A stretch of DNA of 64,000 nt. Origin: Macrococcoides equi. GTDB taxonomy: Bacteria; Bacillota; Bacilli; Staphylococcales; Staphylococcaceae. This document shows, piece after piece, positions 26,141 through 39,854 of this stretch. The stretch is taken from assembly GCF_047425865.1 (NCBI RefSeq), contig NZ_CP179735.1. One strand, given 5' to 3'. A program made the translations under genes and the position numbers. Each line of letters opens with the position of its first letter. Positions within the stretch are counted from its first letter, which is position 1. Below the pieces are notes generated by a model. The model was given only the letters and a program-made list of their open reading frames with translations. It was not told the origin of the DNA and searched no databases.

Positions 26141-27739
26141 GTGGATGTTTTACAGGCAATACAATTGATTGTGAATACAATCTTTCTAGTATTAATCCTG
26201 ATTGTAGCAATAGGGGTCTTTTCACTTATTTTTGTTGATAAGAAACAAAATCAACATAGTATTTTAAGAAATTATCCGGTACTTGGGCGTGTGCGCTATT
26301 TCTTTGAAAAAATCGGACCGGAAATGCGTCAGTATTTAATTCAGTCAGATAATGAGTCTACACCTTTTTCAAGAAAAGATTATCTGGATGTTGTCAAGGC
26401 AGGGAAGTACAAATCACGAATTGGTGGATTTGGTTCAAGACGTGACTTTAATGCACCTGGTTTTTATATTCAGAACTCAATATTTCCGAAGCAACCGAAT
26501 GAATTAGCGATTGATCAGCAGAAAAAAGTTGAAACAAAAGTTTATAAGCTGGATGCAGAAGGATTATTTTCAAGAAAAGAGCATCGTGAGTCTGCTGCTG
26601 TAGATCCGTATTTATTAACGGATGAACATGCAGTTGTTCTTGGAAACAGACGACCTCATCCGTTTTATGTCAAACGATTAATTGGTCAATCTGGTATGAG
26701 TTACGGTGCTTTAGGTAAAAATGCGATATCAGCATTGTCAAAAGGGTTGGGTTTAGCAAACACGTGGATGAATACGGGTGAAGGTGGACTGAGTGATCAT
26801 CATTTAAGCGGTAAATGTGACATCATTTTTCAAATTGGACCAGGATTGTTTGGGGTTAGAGATCAAGACGGTAACTTCAGTGAAGAACAATTTTTGAAGA
26901 AAGCACAGAATGAGTCAGTAAAAGCATTTGAAATTAAACTTGCTCAAGGTGCTAAAACACGTGGAGGTCACGTTGAAGCAGAAAAGGTTACAGAAGAAAT
27001 CGCAAGAATTCGTAACGTAAAACCATTTACGACAATTAACTCTCCGAATAGATTTACGTTTATGGAGAATAATATTGATTTACTACGATTTGTAGAAAGA
27101 TTACAAACGTTGAGCGGTAAACCTGTAGGCTTTAAAATGGTGGTTGGAAACCTGGAAATGTTGTACAGTTTAGTTTCAGATATGAAAACTACAGGCATCT
27201 ATCCTGACTTTATCACGCTTGATGGTGGTGAAGGTGGAACAGGTGCCACATATCAGGAATTAGAAGATACGGTAGGATTACCATTATTCTCTGCATTGCC
27301 GATATTAAATGCAGTGCTGGTTGAGCAAGGTTTAAGAGATGATATTAAGATTATTGCATCTGGAAAATTAATCACACCGGATAAGGTTGCCATTGCATTA
27401 GGACTTGGTGCAGATCTGGTACAGATAGCTCGAGCGATGATGATGAGTGTGGGATGCATTATGGCACAGCAATGTCATACGAATGATTGTCCGGTAGGTG
27501 TTGCGACTACTGATCCTCATAAAGAAAAGGGACTTGTTGTAGAAGAGAAACAGTATCGTGTGACGAATTATGTCGTAAGTATGCATGAAGGATTGTTTAA
27601 TCTTGCAGCAGCATGCGGTGTTGAAAGCCCAACGCAGATTACAGCGAAACACTTACTATATCGAACAGATAACGGTGAAATCATCACCGGTGAACAGTAT
27701 GTGAAAAGGATGTATAAAACTTTAAAAGATCTAGGTTAA
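26141..27739 (+). CDS. FMN-binding glutamate synthase-like protein with N-terminal membrane anchor
   Basis: A 532-residue protein carrying the FMN/glutamate synthase central domain without the glutaminase domain. The N-terminus (residues 8-32) is a membrane helix. The catalytic barrel has LDGGEGGTGATY and the 3Fe-4S motif C-x5-C-x4-C (CIMAQQCHTNDC). Such short forms are widespread in Staphylococcus, but their reaction is not established; without glutaminase or NADPH subunits it may be a different FMN oxidoreductase. It starts with GTG at 26141 after TAGGGGG. Confidence 0.85.
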   Translation: MDVLQAIQLIVNTIFLVLILIVAIGVFSLIFVDKKQNQHSILRNYPVLGRVRYFFEKIGPEMRQYLIQSDNESTPFSRKDYLDVVKAGKYKSRIGGFGSRRDFNAPGFYIQNSIFPKQPNELAIDQQKKVETKVYKLDAEGLFSRKEHRESAAVDPYLLTDEHAVVLGNRRPHPFYVKRLIGQSGMSYGALGKNAISALSKGLGLANTWMNTGEGGLSDHHLSGKCDIIFQIGPGLFGVRDQDGNFSEEQFLKKAQNESVKAFEIKLAQGAKTRGGHVEAEKVTEEIARIRNVKPFTTINSPNRFTFMENNIDLLRFVERLQTLSGKPVGFKMVVGNLEMLYSLVSDMKTTGIYPDFITLDGGEGGTGATYQELEDTVGLPLFSALPILNAVLVEQGLRDDIKIIASGKLITPDKVAIALGLGADLVQIARAMMMSVGCIMAQQCHTNDCPVGVATTDPHKEKGLVVEEKQYRVTNYVVSMHEGLFNLAAACGVESPTQITAKHLLYRTDNGEIITGEQYVKRMYKTLKDLG

Positions 27740-27759
27740 AATAAGCAGGATGATATTTT

Positions 27760-27797
27760 AGTACCGTAGTGAATTTCTCACTACGGTGCTTTTTTTA
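27760..27797 (+). terminator. Terminator of the glutamate synthase-like gene
   Basis: A 13-bp stem around ACCGTAGTGA / TCACTACGGT is followed by T7. Confidence 0.9.
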
Positions 27798-27811
27798 TGG
27801 ATATTAATAAC

Positions 27812-27836
27812 CGAAATTGGTAGACCCCCAATTTCG
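27812..27836. repeat. 9-bp inverted repeat upstream of the MPG gene
   Basis: CGAAATTGG and CCAATTTCG are separated by 7 bases, with no T-run. This could be an operator or leader hairpin for the glycosylase gene 67 bases downstream. Function unknown. Confidence 0.35.
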
Positions 27837-27903
27837 CATTTCACCCTTCATAATTGCTTATCCACTTTAATAAAAGGGTAAATATTTGCAAGAGGTGAAT
27901 GTC

Positions 27904-28509
27904 ATGGATTTAAGCTTTTTGAAAGATGATACATTACTTGCTGCAAAGCACTTGCTTGGGAAAAAGATTACTACAAACATTGACGGCAAATTAACAAGTG
28001 GCTATATTACTGAAGTTGAAGCTTATCTTGGTGAACAGGATAAAGCTGCCCATACATATAATTTACGTAGAACAAAAAAGAATGAAATGATGTATCGGAA
28101 TTATGGTGGGATATATGTGTATACAATGCATGGCCATCATTGTATGAATTTTATAACGAGAGACGAATTGCATCCGGAAGGTGTATTAATTAGAGCAATC
28201 GAGCCGGTTGAAGGACTGGATACTATGATTGCGCGTCGTGGAAGAACTAAAAATTTGACGGATGGTCCGGGTAAACTTACCCAAAGTCTAGGGGTGAAAC
28301 GTGATATGCATAATGGTACTAGAATTAATGAAGGGGATATCCAGTTAACAGATGGTAAAATTCCAATTGAAATCCTGGAAAGTAAGCGAATAGGAATAGA
28401 TAACAAAGAAGAAGCGGTAGAATATTTATATCGTTTTACTGTAAAGGATAATCCATTTGTATCAAAAGATAAGGTCAAAGCCGTAAGTGGTAACGGCTGG
28501 AGAAAATAA
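27904..28509 (+). CDS. 3-methyladenine DNA glycosylase, MPG/AAG family
   Basis: A 201-residue DNA repair enzyme removing alkylated purines. Family motifs: EVEAYLGEQDKAAHT (catalytic Glu), RNYGGIYVYTMHGHHCMNF, VLIRAIEP and LTDGPGKLTQSLGV. The ATG at 27904 has AAGAGGTG 6 bases upstream; the earlier TTG at 27886 lacks a site. Confidence 0.95.
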   Translation: MDLSFLKDDTLLAAKHLLGKKITTNIDGKLTSGYITEVEAYLGEQDKAAHTYNLRRTKKNEMMYRNYGGIYVYTMHGHHCMNFITRDELHPEGVLIRAIEPVEGLDTMIARRGRTKNLTDGPGKLTQSLGVKRDMHNGTRINEGDIQLTDGKIPIEILESKRIGIDNKEEAVEYLYRFTVKDNPFVSKDKVKAVSGNGWRK

Positions 28510-28538
28510 AACAGCAGCGAATTCGCTGCTGTTATTTA
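28508..28538. terminator. Bidirectional terminator MPG / FUSC
   Basis: A 24-base perfect palindrome with centre GCGAATTCGC and flanking A and T stretches overlaps the stop of the convergent gene. Confidence 0.85.
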
Positions 28539-29621
28539 TATATCAATATTTTCGTTGTGAATCGTAATTTTCTTATCATCTTTATGATATTTATAAAAAC
28601 TGTGCGTAATGCGGTCTAAGTGTTCAAGTCTGTCACGATAATCAAATATTGTTCCAATCACTATGAGTACATGTTCTTTACTATATTCTGGTTCTTTCTG
28701 CTGATTAATCTCTCTTAAAAATGCATCAAGTATATTTTCTTTAAATGCTTCATTAATCATATAATTATCATCGATTTTGTTCGCAGGAACTTTTTGTGAA
28801 ACGCGCATTAATATCTCTTCGTGAATTGTCATAAGTTCATCCAGTTCAAATTTAATCTGAACTTTAAGTTCTTCCGGTAAATTTATAACATCATTTTCAT
28901 AGCGGTGAAGTTTTCTTAATACATCATGTGCACGTCTCGTTGCTAATATAATTTCCTTGAAGATAATCTTCTTTCTGATGTTACGGATACTTCCTTTTTT
29001 CGTATAAGCGCGTTCTTCTTTGTATAAGTTAAACTGCTCTTCTACTTTTTCGATTCTGCTTCGAATATCATCAATATCACGTTTTACTGCATGAAACTCT
29101 GTAGACCCGTTTATTTCCAGGCGTATCCATTTAAAGATGTCACTACTGATATTTAAACAGTTATAATACATCTTTGTTTCGAATTTTGGAGGTAAGAACA
29201 ATGTATTTACGATGAATGCACTGAATACCCCTATCATCACGAATGTAAATCTATACGCCGCTGACATTAGAAAATCACCATCTTGATGATCCATGATAAT
29301 AAGTTGAGTCACGACAGCTAATCCAGTCACATGTGACAGATTTAACTTTTGAAGTATTGAAATGAGGAGAATAGATGTAATACCGATAATGATAATATGG
29401 AATCCAAAGATATGTGCCATAAATACAGCCAATGCTGCACCGATTAAATTTCCCTGAAACTGTTCGATGATTGTTTTGAATGAACGATAAACATTTGGCT
29501 GCATTGCAAAAAGCGCAGAGATACCTGCAACGATAGCACCTGGTGTATTAAATAAGTGGGCGATAAACAGTGAGACTATAATTGCGATTCCAGTTTTAAA
29601 TATACGTGCGCCTAATTTCAT
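28536..29621 (-). CDS. FUSC/ArAE family membrane protein, second copy
   Basis: A 361-residue protein. The N-terminal 150 residues form about six membrane helices ending in the family turn VNTLFLPPKFETKMYY. The C-terminal half is a charged helical domain. It is paralogous to the protein at 3743-4750 (shared LARIFKTGIA-like start and LPPK motif) but divergent in the soluble half. GAGGTAG lies upstream of the ATG. Putative exporter; substrate unknown. It follows gsaB by 54 bases on the same strand. Confidence 0.85.
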   Translation of the reverse strand: MKLGARIFKTGIAIIVSLFIAHLFNTPGAIVAGISALFAMQPNVYRSFKTIIEQFQGNLIGAALAVFMAHIFGFHIIIIGITSILLISILQKLNLSHVTGLAVVTQLIIMDHQDGDFLMSAAYRFTFVMIGVFSAFIVNTLFLPPKFETKMYYNCLNISSDIFKWIRLEINGSTEFHAVKRDIDDIRSRIEKVEEQFNLYKEERAYTKKGSIRNIRKKIIFKEIILATRRAHDVLRKLHRYENDVINLPEELKVQIKFELDELMTIHEEILMRVSQKVPANKIDDNYMINEAFKENILDAFLREINQQKEPEYSKEHVLIVIGTIFDYRDRLEHLDRITHSFYKYHKDDKKITIHNENIDI

Positions 29622-29675
29622 TTTTTACATCTACCTCATTATTAGATTGATAGTACACTTATACATGAATTTCAG

Positions 29676-30974
29676 CTATTTTTCAATAGTCATTTCTTTA
29701 AATGCATGTTCAACTGCTGCTAGAGTATCCTTGATATCTTGTTCAGTATGTTCCGTTGTAATAAACCATGCTTCATACTTAGAAGGTGCTAAGTTGATAC
29801 CTTGATTTAACATGAGTTTGAAGAACTTCGCGAAAGCCTCACCATCCGTATTTTCAGCTTGATCATAATTAACTACCTTTTCATCGGTAAAGTAGATTGT
29901 CATAGCCCCTTTTAAACGGTTGATTGTTGCACGAATATTATACTTTTCGATCAGCTGCAGCATGCCGTCTTCTAAAATTTTACCTAAGCGATCTAATTCT
30001 TCATACACACCGTCTTTTTTTATTACTTCAAGTAATGCAATACCTGCCTGCATACTTAATGGATTACCCGCCATTGTACCCGCTTGATAAGTTGGGCCTA
30101 GTGGTGCAACATGTTCCATAATATCCTGACGACCACCATAGGCACCAATTGGCAGACCACCACCGATAACTTTACCAAATGCTGTTAAATCAGGTTTCAC
30201 TCCTAATAAGTCCTGTGCTCCACCGTACATAAAACGGAATGCAGTAATAACCTCATCATAGATGACTAAGGCGCCGTGTTCATGGGCGATATCGTTTACT
30301 GCTTGCAGGAAACCTTCTTTAGGTTCAACAATTCCGAAATTACCAACGATAGGTTCTACTAATACGCCTGCAATTTGATCTCCGAAATGATGGAAAGCTT
30401 CTTTAAACTGTTCAATATCATTAAATGGCACAGTAATTACTTCCTGCGCAACACTTTTAGGTACACCAGCTGAGTCAGGTGTACCAAGTTGAGAAGGTCC
30501 ACTACCAGCTGCAACAAGCACTAAGTCAGAATGACCATGGTAACATCCTGCAAATTTAATGATTTTATCTCTTTTTGTAAATGCGCGTGCCACACGAATT
30601 GTCGTCATTACTGCCTCTGTACCAGAGTTTACAAATCTAACTTTCTCTAAAGAAGGAATTGCTTCTTTAAGCATTTCAGCAAATACCACTTCATGCTCAG
30701 TTGGCGTTCCATAAAGCACTCCGTTTTCTGCTGCACGTTTAATCGCTTCTGTTATATGTGGGTGTGCATGCCCTGTAATAATAGGACCATATGCAGCAAG
30801 ATAATCTATGTATTTATTGTCATCAACATCATAGAAATATGCGCCTTGACCACGTTTCATGACAACCGGTGCGCCACCTCCTACTGCCTTATAAGACCTT
30901 GACGGCGAATTAACGCCTCCTAAAATCGCTTCATTCGCTCGTTTTTGAATACGTTCCGAATTTGTAAAATCCAT
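29676..30974 (-). CDS. gsaB: Glutamate-1-semialdehyde 2,1-aminomutase, GsaB type
   Basis: A 432-residue PLP enzyme converting glutamate-1-semialdehyde to 5-aminolevulinate, the first committed haem precursor. The PLP lysine is Lys268 in LTAFGKVIGGGLPIG, with the class III aminotransferase motif VIYDEVITAFR before it. Staphylococci carry two such enzymes, hemL in the haem operon and gsaB beside perR/bcp; the position here fits gsaB. AGAGGTTG precedes the ATG. Confidence 0.93.
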   Translation of the reverse strand: MDFTNSERIQKRANEAILGGVNSPSRSYKAVGGGAPVVMKRGQGAYFYDVDDNKYIDYLAAYGPIITGHAHPHITEAIKRAAENGVLYGTPTEHEVVFAEMLKEAIPSLEKVRFVNSGTEAVMTTIRVARAFTKRDKIIKFAGCYHGHSDLVLVAAGSGPSQLGTPDSAGVPKSVAQEVITVPFNDIEQFKEAFHHFGDQIAGVLVEPIVGNFGIVEPKEGFLQAVNDIAHEHGALVIYDEVITAFRFMYGGAQDLLGVKPDLTAFGKVIGGGLPIGAYGGRQDIMEHVAPLGPTYQAGTMAGNPLSMQAGIALLEVIKKDGVYEELDRLGKILEDGMLQLIEKYNIRATINRLKGAMTIYFTDEKVVNYDQAENTDGEAFAKFFKLMLNQGINLAPSKYEAWFITTEHTEQDIKDTLAAVEHAFKEMTIEK

Positions 30975-31054
30975 ATTATCAACCTCTTTTAGTTTAGTAT
31001 TTTCGTCTACTATACTATCATAGAGTTACATAAATTTTGATTAGGAGGGTTCAT

Positions 31055-31510
31055 ATGTTGAAAATTGGTGATAATTTACCAGCGTTTGCAATGGAAAATC
31101 AAGATGGTGAGATGGTGACTAATGAATCTTTGCTTGGACAAAAGACGATTTTATATTTTTATCCTCGAGATAACACACCAACGTGCACGACCCAGGCGTG
31201 TGATTTTAATGATAATCTGACGGACTTAAAAGAACTCGGAGCACAAGTTTACGGGGTAAGTGGTGACAGTAAGACAAAACACACTAATTTTATTAAAAAA
31301 TATCAATTGAATTTTGACCTGCTCGTAGATGAAAATTATGCGTATTCTGAATCTCTTGATATATACCGTTTAAAGAAGTCATTCGGTAAAGAAGCGATGG
31401 GGATTGTCAGAACTACTATCATTCTGGATGAAAATAATAAGGTCATCGGCTTTTTTGATGGTGTGAAAGTTAAACAGCAAATGGATGAGATTAAGGCAGT
31501 ACTGAAATAA
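31055..31510 (+). CDS. bcp: Bcp-type thioredoxin-dependent peroxiredoxin
   Basis: A 151-residue atypical two-cysteine peroxiredoxin reducing hydroperoxides. The peroxidatic Cys44 and resolving Cys49 lie in TPTCTTQACDF. AGGAGGG precedes the ATG at 31055. It is divergent from gsaB and 12 bases ahead of the dehydrogenase gene, with perR two genes downstream, the S. aureus arrangement. Confidence 0.94.
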   Translation: MLKIGDNLPAFAMENQDGEMVTNESLLGQKTILYFYPRDNTPTCTTQACDFNDNLTDLKELGAQVYGVSGDSKTKHTNFIKKYQLNFDLLVDENYAYSESLDIYRLKKSFGKEAMGIVRTTIILDENNKVIGFFDGVKVKQQMDEIKAVLK

Positions 31511-31522
31511 GGAGAACAGCAT

Positions 31523-32473
31523 ATGAAGATTATTTCTACGATAAATCTAAAAGAAATTTTTAATGATCTAGTTTCCGCGTATCCGGAACATGAGTTTATT
31601 TTTAGAGATGGATTTGATGCGTTAACGGAAGAAGATATTGCTACGATGGAAGTAATCATAACTTATGACAGTAAGTTAAACAGTGCCGTTATAAATAAAG
31701 CTAAACGCTTAAAATGGATTGCCTGGTATGCTGCAGGTGTAAATAAATTGCCATTATCAGAAATTGCAGCAAAAAATATTGTACTTACGAATGCTCGTGG
31801 TGTGCATAAAATTCAAATTTCAGAATATATCTTTAGTTACATCATGACTGATTATAAAAATGTTTTACCTTATTATGAACTTCAGCAGCAAAGAGGATAT
31901 AAAACTAAAATCAGACATAAAGAGTTATTCAATCAGACAATTTGTTTTATAGGAACAGGCGAAATACCTCAATATGCTGCACATATTGCCAAAGCATTTG
32001 GAATGAAAGTAATAGGGCTGAATACTGATGGCAGACCTGTAGAAAATTTTGATACTGTCTTGAATATTGAGCGAAGAGAGGAAGCTTTTAAAACTGCAGA
32101 TATTATCGTCAATGTTTTACCGGAGACACCACAAACTATCAATCTACTGACGATATCAGATTTTGAAGCGATGGGACCAGAAGCTTTATTTATCAATGTG
32201 GGAAGAGGAACTATTGTGAAAGAAGAAGTACTATTGCAAGCATTACAAGAAAATAAAATTCGCAAAGCATGTCTGGATGTTTATTATAATGAGCCACTTG
32301 AAGCGGATAATCCGTTATATGAACTAGATAATGTGATTATGACACCTCACATCACAGGTAATAGTTTACATTATAATCAGCGTGCAACAGAAATTTTTAA
32401 ACACAATTTATCAATTGGCATCAATAGTTCTAAGGAATTTAAAAATCTCGTGGATACTAATAAAGGTTACTAG
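31523..32473 (+). CDS. D-isomer-specific 2-hydroxyacid dehydrogenase family protein
   Basis: A 316-residue NAD(P)-dependent oxidoreductase. The nucleotide motif GTGEIPQYAA is slightly degenerate (the third glycine is replaced). The catalytic Arg is in INVGRGTIV and the His in MTPHITGN. Substrate not evident. AAGGAG precedes the ATG; it follows bcp closely and is probably co-transcribed. Confidence 0.88.
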   Translation: MKIISTINLKEIFNDLVSAYPEHEFIFRDGFDALTEEDIATMEVIITYDSKLNSAVINKAKRLKWIAWYAAGVNKLPLSEIAAKNIVLTNARGVHKIQISEYIFSYIMTDYKNVLPYYELQQQRGYKTKIRHKELFNQTICFIGTGEIPQYAAHIAKAFGMKVIGLNTDGRPVENFDTVLNIERREEAFKTADIIVNVLPETPQTINLLTISDFEAMGPEALFINVGRGTIVKEEVLLQALQENKIRKACLDVYYNEPLEADNPLYELDNVIMTPHITGNSLHYNQRATEIFKHNLSIGINSSKEFKNLVDTNKGY

Positions 32474-32504
32474 TAGAATCGACATCTCTTTTCGATTTAC
32501 CTAT

Positions 32505-32534
32505 TTGACATTAATGAAAAAAAGAATGTAAAAT
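32505..32534 (+). promoter_or_regulatory. Sigma-A promoter of perR
   Basis: TTGACA (32505-32510), 18 bases, TAAAAT (32529-32534). Confidence 0.7.
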
Positions 32535-32547
32535 AGAATTACTATAA
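32533..32547 (+). promoter_or_regulatory. PerR box (autoregulatory)
   Basis: ATAGAATTACTATAA matches the PerR box TTATAATTATTATAA at 12 of 15 positions and lies directly downstream of the perR -10. Autorepression of perR is known in S. aureus. Confidence 0.6.
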
Positions 32548-32567
32548 ATTAGAAAAGAGGTGTTATG

Positions 32568-33026
32568 ATGTCAGCGGAATTAAATATGGAAGATATGCTT
32601 GACAACGCGATACAAAGTTTGCGAAAAACTGGCGTGAGAATAACACCGCAAAGACAAGCTGTACTCAGATTTTTAATTGAATCTAATAGTCATCCTACGG
32701 CAGATGAAATATATAAGGCGTTATCTCCTCAGTTTTCTAATATGAGTGTTGCAACAGTTTATAATAATTTGAAGGTATTTAAAGAAAGTGGATTAATTAA
32801 AGAGCTGACATACGGAGATGCAGCAAGCCGTTTTGATTTTGAGACAGATAATCACTATCATGTAATCTGCAGCGAGTGTGGCAAAATAACAGACTTTCAT
32901 TATCCTAGACTAGATGAAGTTGAAAACATTGCACAGCATATTACAAGCTTTGCTGTTACTCATCATCGTATGGAGATTTACGGCATCTGTCCAGAATGTT
33001 TAAATAAAAAAGGAAATCGCTACTAG
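32568..33026 (+). CDS. perR: PerR, peroxide-sensing Fur-family repressor
   Basis: A 152-residue Fur-family regulator that senses H2O2 through Fe-catalysed His oxidation. The DNA-binding winged helix includes NMSVATVYNNLKVF. The regulatory-metal ligands are His42, Asp90, His96, His98 and Asp109, and the structural zinc cysteines are Cys101/104 and Cys141/144 (CSEC, CPEC). Two ATGs are in tandem; the second (32568) has better spacing to AGAGGTG and matches the family. Confidence 0.95.
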   Translation: MSAELNMEDMLDNAIQSLRKTGVRITPQRQAVLRFLIESNSHPTADEIYKALSPQFSNMSVATVYNNLKVFKESGLIKELTYGDAASRFDFETDNHYHVICSECGKITDFHYPRLDEVENIAQHITSFAVTHHRMEIYGICPECLNKKGNRY

Positions 33027-33041
33027 CGATTTCCTTTTTTA
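33006..33041 (+). terminator. Terminator of perR
   Basis: Stem AGGAAATCGCT / AGCGATTTCCT, containing the perR stop, is followed by T6. Confidence 0.9.
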
Positions 33042-33052
33042 TTTTGTAAGAG

Positions 33053-33448
33053 TTACTTTTCTTGTTCTTCTAACGCTTTACTTTTTCTGGCGTTATTATA
33101 ATCTTCATTGAATTCTTTGCCTTCTAAGTTTGGATCTAATGTTAAAGGCTGATTACAGTTTGCACAGATATCAGCTCTACCTAACATTTTCGTATACTGC
33201 TCACAATTTGGACAACGGACTTGAATGGTCTTAGTGGAGAGCATACCAATCCAGAAATAAACTACGAAACTAATTAAGAAGAGTATAGTACCTAATAATA
33301 AGAATAAAGAAAAGATCAATTGACTATGATAAAAATAAAAAATAGCAGAACCAATATACATTACAATCATTGCTAGAAAAATTAATCCTAGCGCCCATGA
33401 TCGAATACGATTAATTTTACTCGTTGGTTTTTTGCTGAACAGTTTCAA
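33053..33448 (-). CDS. ygzB: YgzB family membrane protein (UPF0295)
   Basis: A 131-residue protein. Two membrane helices (about residues 18-40 and 44-70) precede a cytoplasmic zinc ribbon CPNC/CANC. The start SKKPTSKINRIRSWALGLIF fits the YgzB family next to perR in Bacillus and Staphylococcus. Function unknown. It starts with TTG at 33448, preceded by AGGAGA at good distance. Confidence 0.9.
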   Translation of the reverse strand: MKLFSKKPTSKINRIRSWALGLIFLAMIVMYIGSAIFYFYHSQLIFSLFLLLGTILFLISFVVYFWIGMLSTKTIQVRCPNCEQYTKMLGRADICANCNQPLTLDPNLEGKEFNEDYNNARKSKALEEQEK

Positions 33449-34047
33449 ACAATCATCTCCTATATAATACTGAAATGCATTATATCATAAATACGAAGAA
33501 CAAATAAGCAAACACATTGATTTTAGTTCTGTTAATCAAGCAATATATCAATCAATAATAAAGTAATATGATTAAGCTAAGAGCGGAAATGGCATTACCA
33601 GAATGACAGAAAATAAATTTTAAAATAAATTATAAAAAAATAAGAAAATGTGTTGACGAAAGACACGCATCTTGATAAGATATAAAAGTCGCTGAAAACA
33701 AGTGGCACACAGCTTTAAATATCCAAAAAGAATAAATGAAAAAGTGTAAAACTAACACTTGAAACTTTGTTCTTAACGGAGTAATATAATAAAGCAAGTT
33801 AAATTACTGCTTGTGATACTGAGTGAGTCGAAAGGCGAAACGAAGTAAATAAACGAGTGTAAAACTTCTTTAAAATAAGTGTTGCAAAGAGATTTGAGTT
33901 ATGTTATCATTAATTCTTGTAACGTGAAAAAATGAACATTGAAAACTGAATGACAATATGTCAACGTTAATTCCAATAATTTGAGTGAACTTAGTTCACT
34001 CCCAAGAGTGATTGCCATAAGCAATCAAAGAGCATTATCAAACAAAC
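33449..34047 (+). promoter_or_regulatory. rRNA operon promoter and leader region (no gene)
   Basis: 600 bases without a coding region. P1: TTGACG (33653-33658), 17 bases, TAAGAT (33676-33681). P2: TTGCAA (33882-33887), 17 bases, TATCAT (33905-33910). The leader holds a boxA-like ATTGAAAACTGAATG near 33938-33952 and small hairpins (AGTGAACTTAGTTCACT; GATTGCCATAAGCAATC) that could take part in antitermination and 16S processing. I see nothing recognisable in 33480-33640, which is AT-rich. Confidence 0.65.
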
Positions 34048-35603
<1,556 letters not shown>

Positions 35604-35698
35604 AACGGAAAAGGAATTCTTGAAATTCCTTCGGAATAGCGTTTGACATATTGTATTCAGTTTTGAATGTTTATACATTTAATATTCAAAATTAAAAT

Positions 35699-35775
<77 letters not shown>

Positions 35776-35819
35776 TTATAAATATTCAATTCAAATAGAT
35801 AAATTATAAATACCTTTAT

Positions 35820-35895
35820 GGGGGCTTAGCTCAGCTGGGAGAGCGCCTGCTTTGCACGCAGGAGGTCAGCGGTTCGATCCCGCTAGTCTCCACCA
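35820..35895 (+). tRNA. tRNA-Ala(TGC), spacer copy
   Basis: Anticodon loop TTTGCAC; CCA is encoded. Identical to the copy at 40048. The acceptor stem contains two G-U pairs (GGGGGCT with AGTCTCC). Confidence 0.97.
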
Positions 35896-36038
35896 TTATT
35901 TTTAAAATTGTACTTTGAAAACTAGATAAAGTAAGAAGAAATAAAAGATTTTACCAAGCAAAACCGAGTGAGTTCATTTTTGAATTCTTAAAAAAATCGC
36001 GCGTCTACATTTATGTAGACATCACATTATTAATAACA

Positions 36039-38950
<2,912 letters not shown>

Positions 38951-39162
38951 AATTTTATAAGATTTTTTGCACGGTGATGTTTGGTACATCATATTTCTTC
39001 TTAAGTTTATCTAGTTTTGAAAGTATAATGTTAAAAGTGGAAACGAGCGTTATGGCTTGAGTCATTTTTGATAAGGCGATAGAAAATCCGTCAGGATTTT
39101 ATAGAGGCTTAGAAAATGATGAAAGACAGCGAGTTGAAACTGGATATCATATCTTTCATTTG
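38951..39162 (+). other. 23S-5S spacer
   Basis: 212 bases without a gene. A hairpin AAATCCGTCAGGATTT lies at 39087-39102. Short open frames here run into 5S and are not credible. Confidence 0.6.
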
Positions 39163-39277
39163 TCTGGTGACGATGGCAGAGAGGTCACACCTGTTCCCAT
39201 ACCGAACACAGAAGTTAAGCTCTCTAGCGCCGATGGTAGTTGGTCTTACGATCCGCGAGAGTAGGACGTTGCCGGGC
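39163..39277 (+). rRNA. rrf: 5S ribosomal RNA
   Basis: 115 bases, TCTGGTGACGATGGC at the 5' end pairing with GTTGCCGGG near the 3' end, with the conserved CCGAACACAGAAGTTAAG. Confidence 0.96.
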
Positions 39278-39289
39278 AATATATACCCA

Positions 39290-39365
39290 GGAGGATTAGC
39301 TCAGCTGGGAGAGCATCTGCCTTACAAGCAGAGGGTCGGCGGTTCGAGCCCGTCATCCTCCACCA
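39290..39365 (+). tRNA. tRNA-Val(TAC)
   Basis: Cloverleaf with anticodon loop CTTACAA; CCA encoded. First of the 23-gene cluster. Confidence 0.97.
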
Positions 39366-39380
39366 TTTAATTATTATTAT

Positions 39381-39456
<76 letters not shown>

Positions 39457-39462
39457 TTTCTT

Positions 39463-39538
39463 GAGCCATTAGCTCAGTTGGTAGAGCATTTGACTTTTAA
39501 TCAAAGGGTCAGAGGTTCGAATCCTCTATGGCTCACCA
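39463..39538 (+). tRNA. tRNA-Lys(TTT)
   Basis: Anticodon loop CTTTTAA; CCA encoded. Confidence 0.97.
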
Positions 39539-39556
39539 TTCTTTTAAAAATTATAT

Positions 39557-39640
39557 GCGGGTGTGGCGGAACTGGCAGACGCACTAGACTTAGGATCTAG
39601 CGCCTACGGCGTGGGGGTTCGACTCCCTTCACCCGCACCA
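39557..39640 (+). tRNA. tRNA-Leu(TAG)
   Basis: Long variable arm; anticodon loop CTTAGGA; CCA encoded. Confidence 0.97.
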
Positions 39641-39645
39641 TATTT

Positions 39646-39720
39646 GCGAAAGTAGTTCAGTGGTAGAATACAACCTTGCCAAGGTTGGGGTCGCGGGTTC
39701 GAATCCCGTCTTTCGCTCCA
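39646..39720 (+). tRNA. tRNA-Gly(GCC), proteogenic
   Basis: Anticodon loop TTGCCAA. It keeps GG in the D-loop (AGTGGTA) and a normal T-loop (TTCGAAT), in contrast to the two UCC genes at 41259 and 41343. Confidence 0.97.
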
Positions 39721-39762
39721 TTAATTCTATCAATAAAATATCTTGCTTATTATTCTTAATAA

Positions 39763-39851
39763 GCCGGGGTGGCGGAACTGGCAGACGCACAGGACTTAAA
39801 ATCCTGCGGTAAGTGATTACCGTACCGGTTCGATTCCGGTCCTCGGCACCA
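39763..39851 (+). tRNA. tRNA-Leu(TAA)
   Basis: Long variable arm; anticodon loop CTTAAAA; CCA encoded. Confidence 0.97.
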
Positions 39852-39854
39852 TTA

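Noticed and set aside
27856..27881. Sigma-B promoter before the MPG gene
   Set aside because: GGGTAA is present but the -35 (GCTTAT) is poor.
33759..33790. A third rRNA promoter, TTGAAA to TATAAT
   Set aside because: The spacer is 20 bases, too long for a standard sigma-A promoter.
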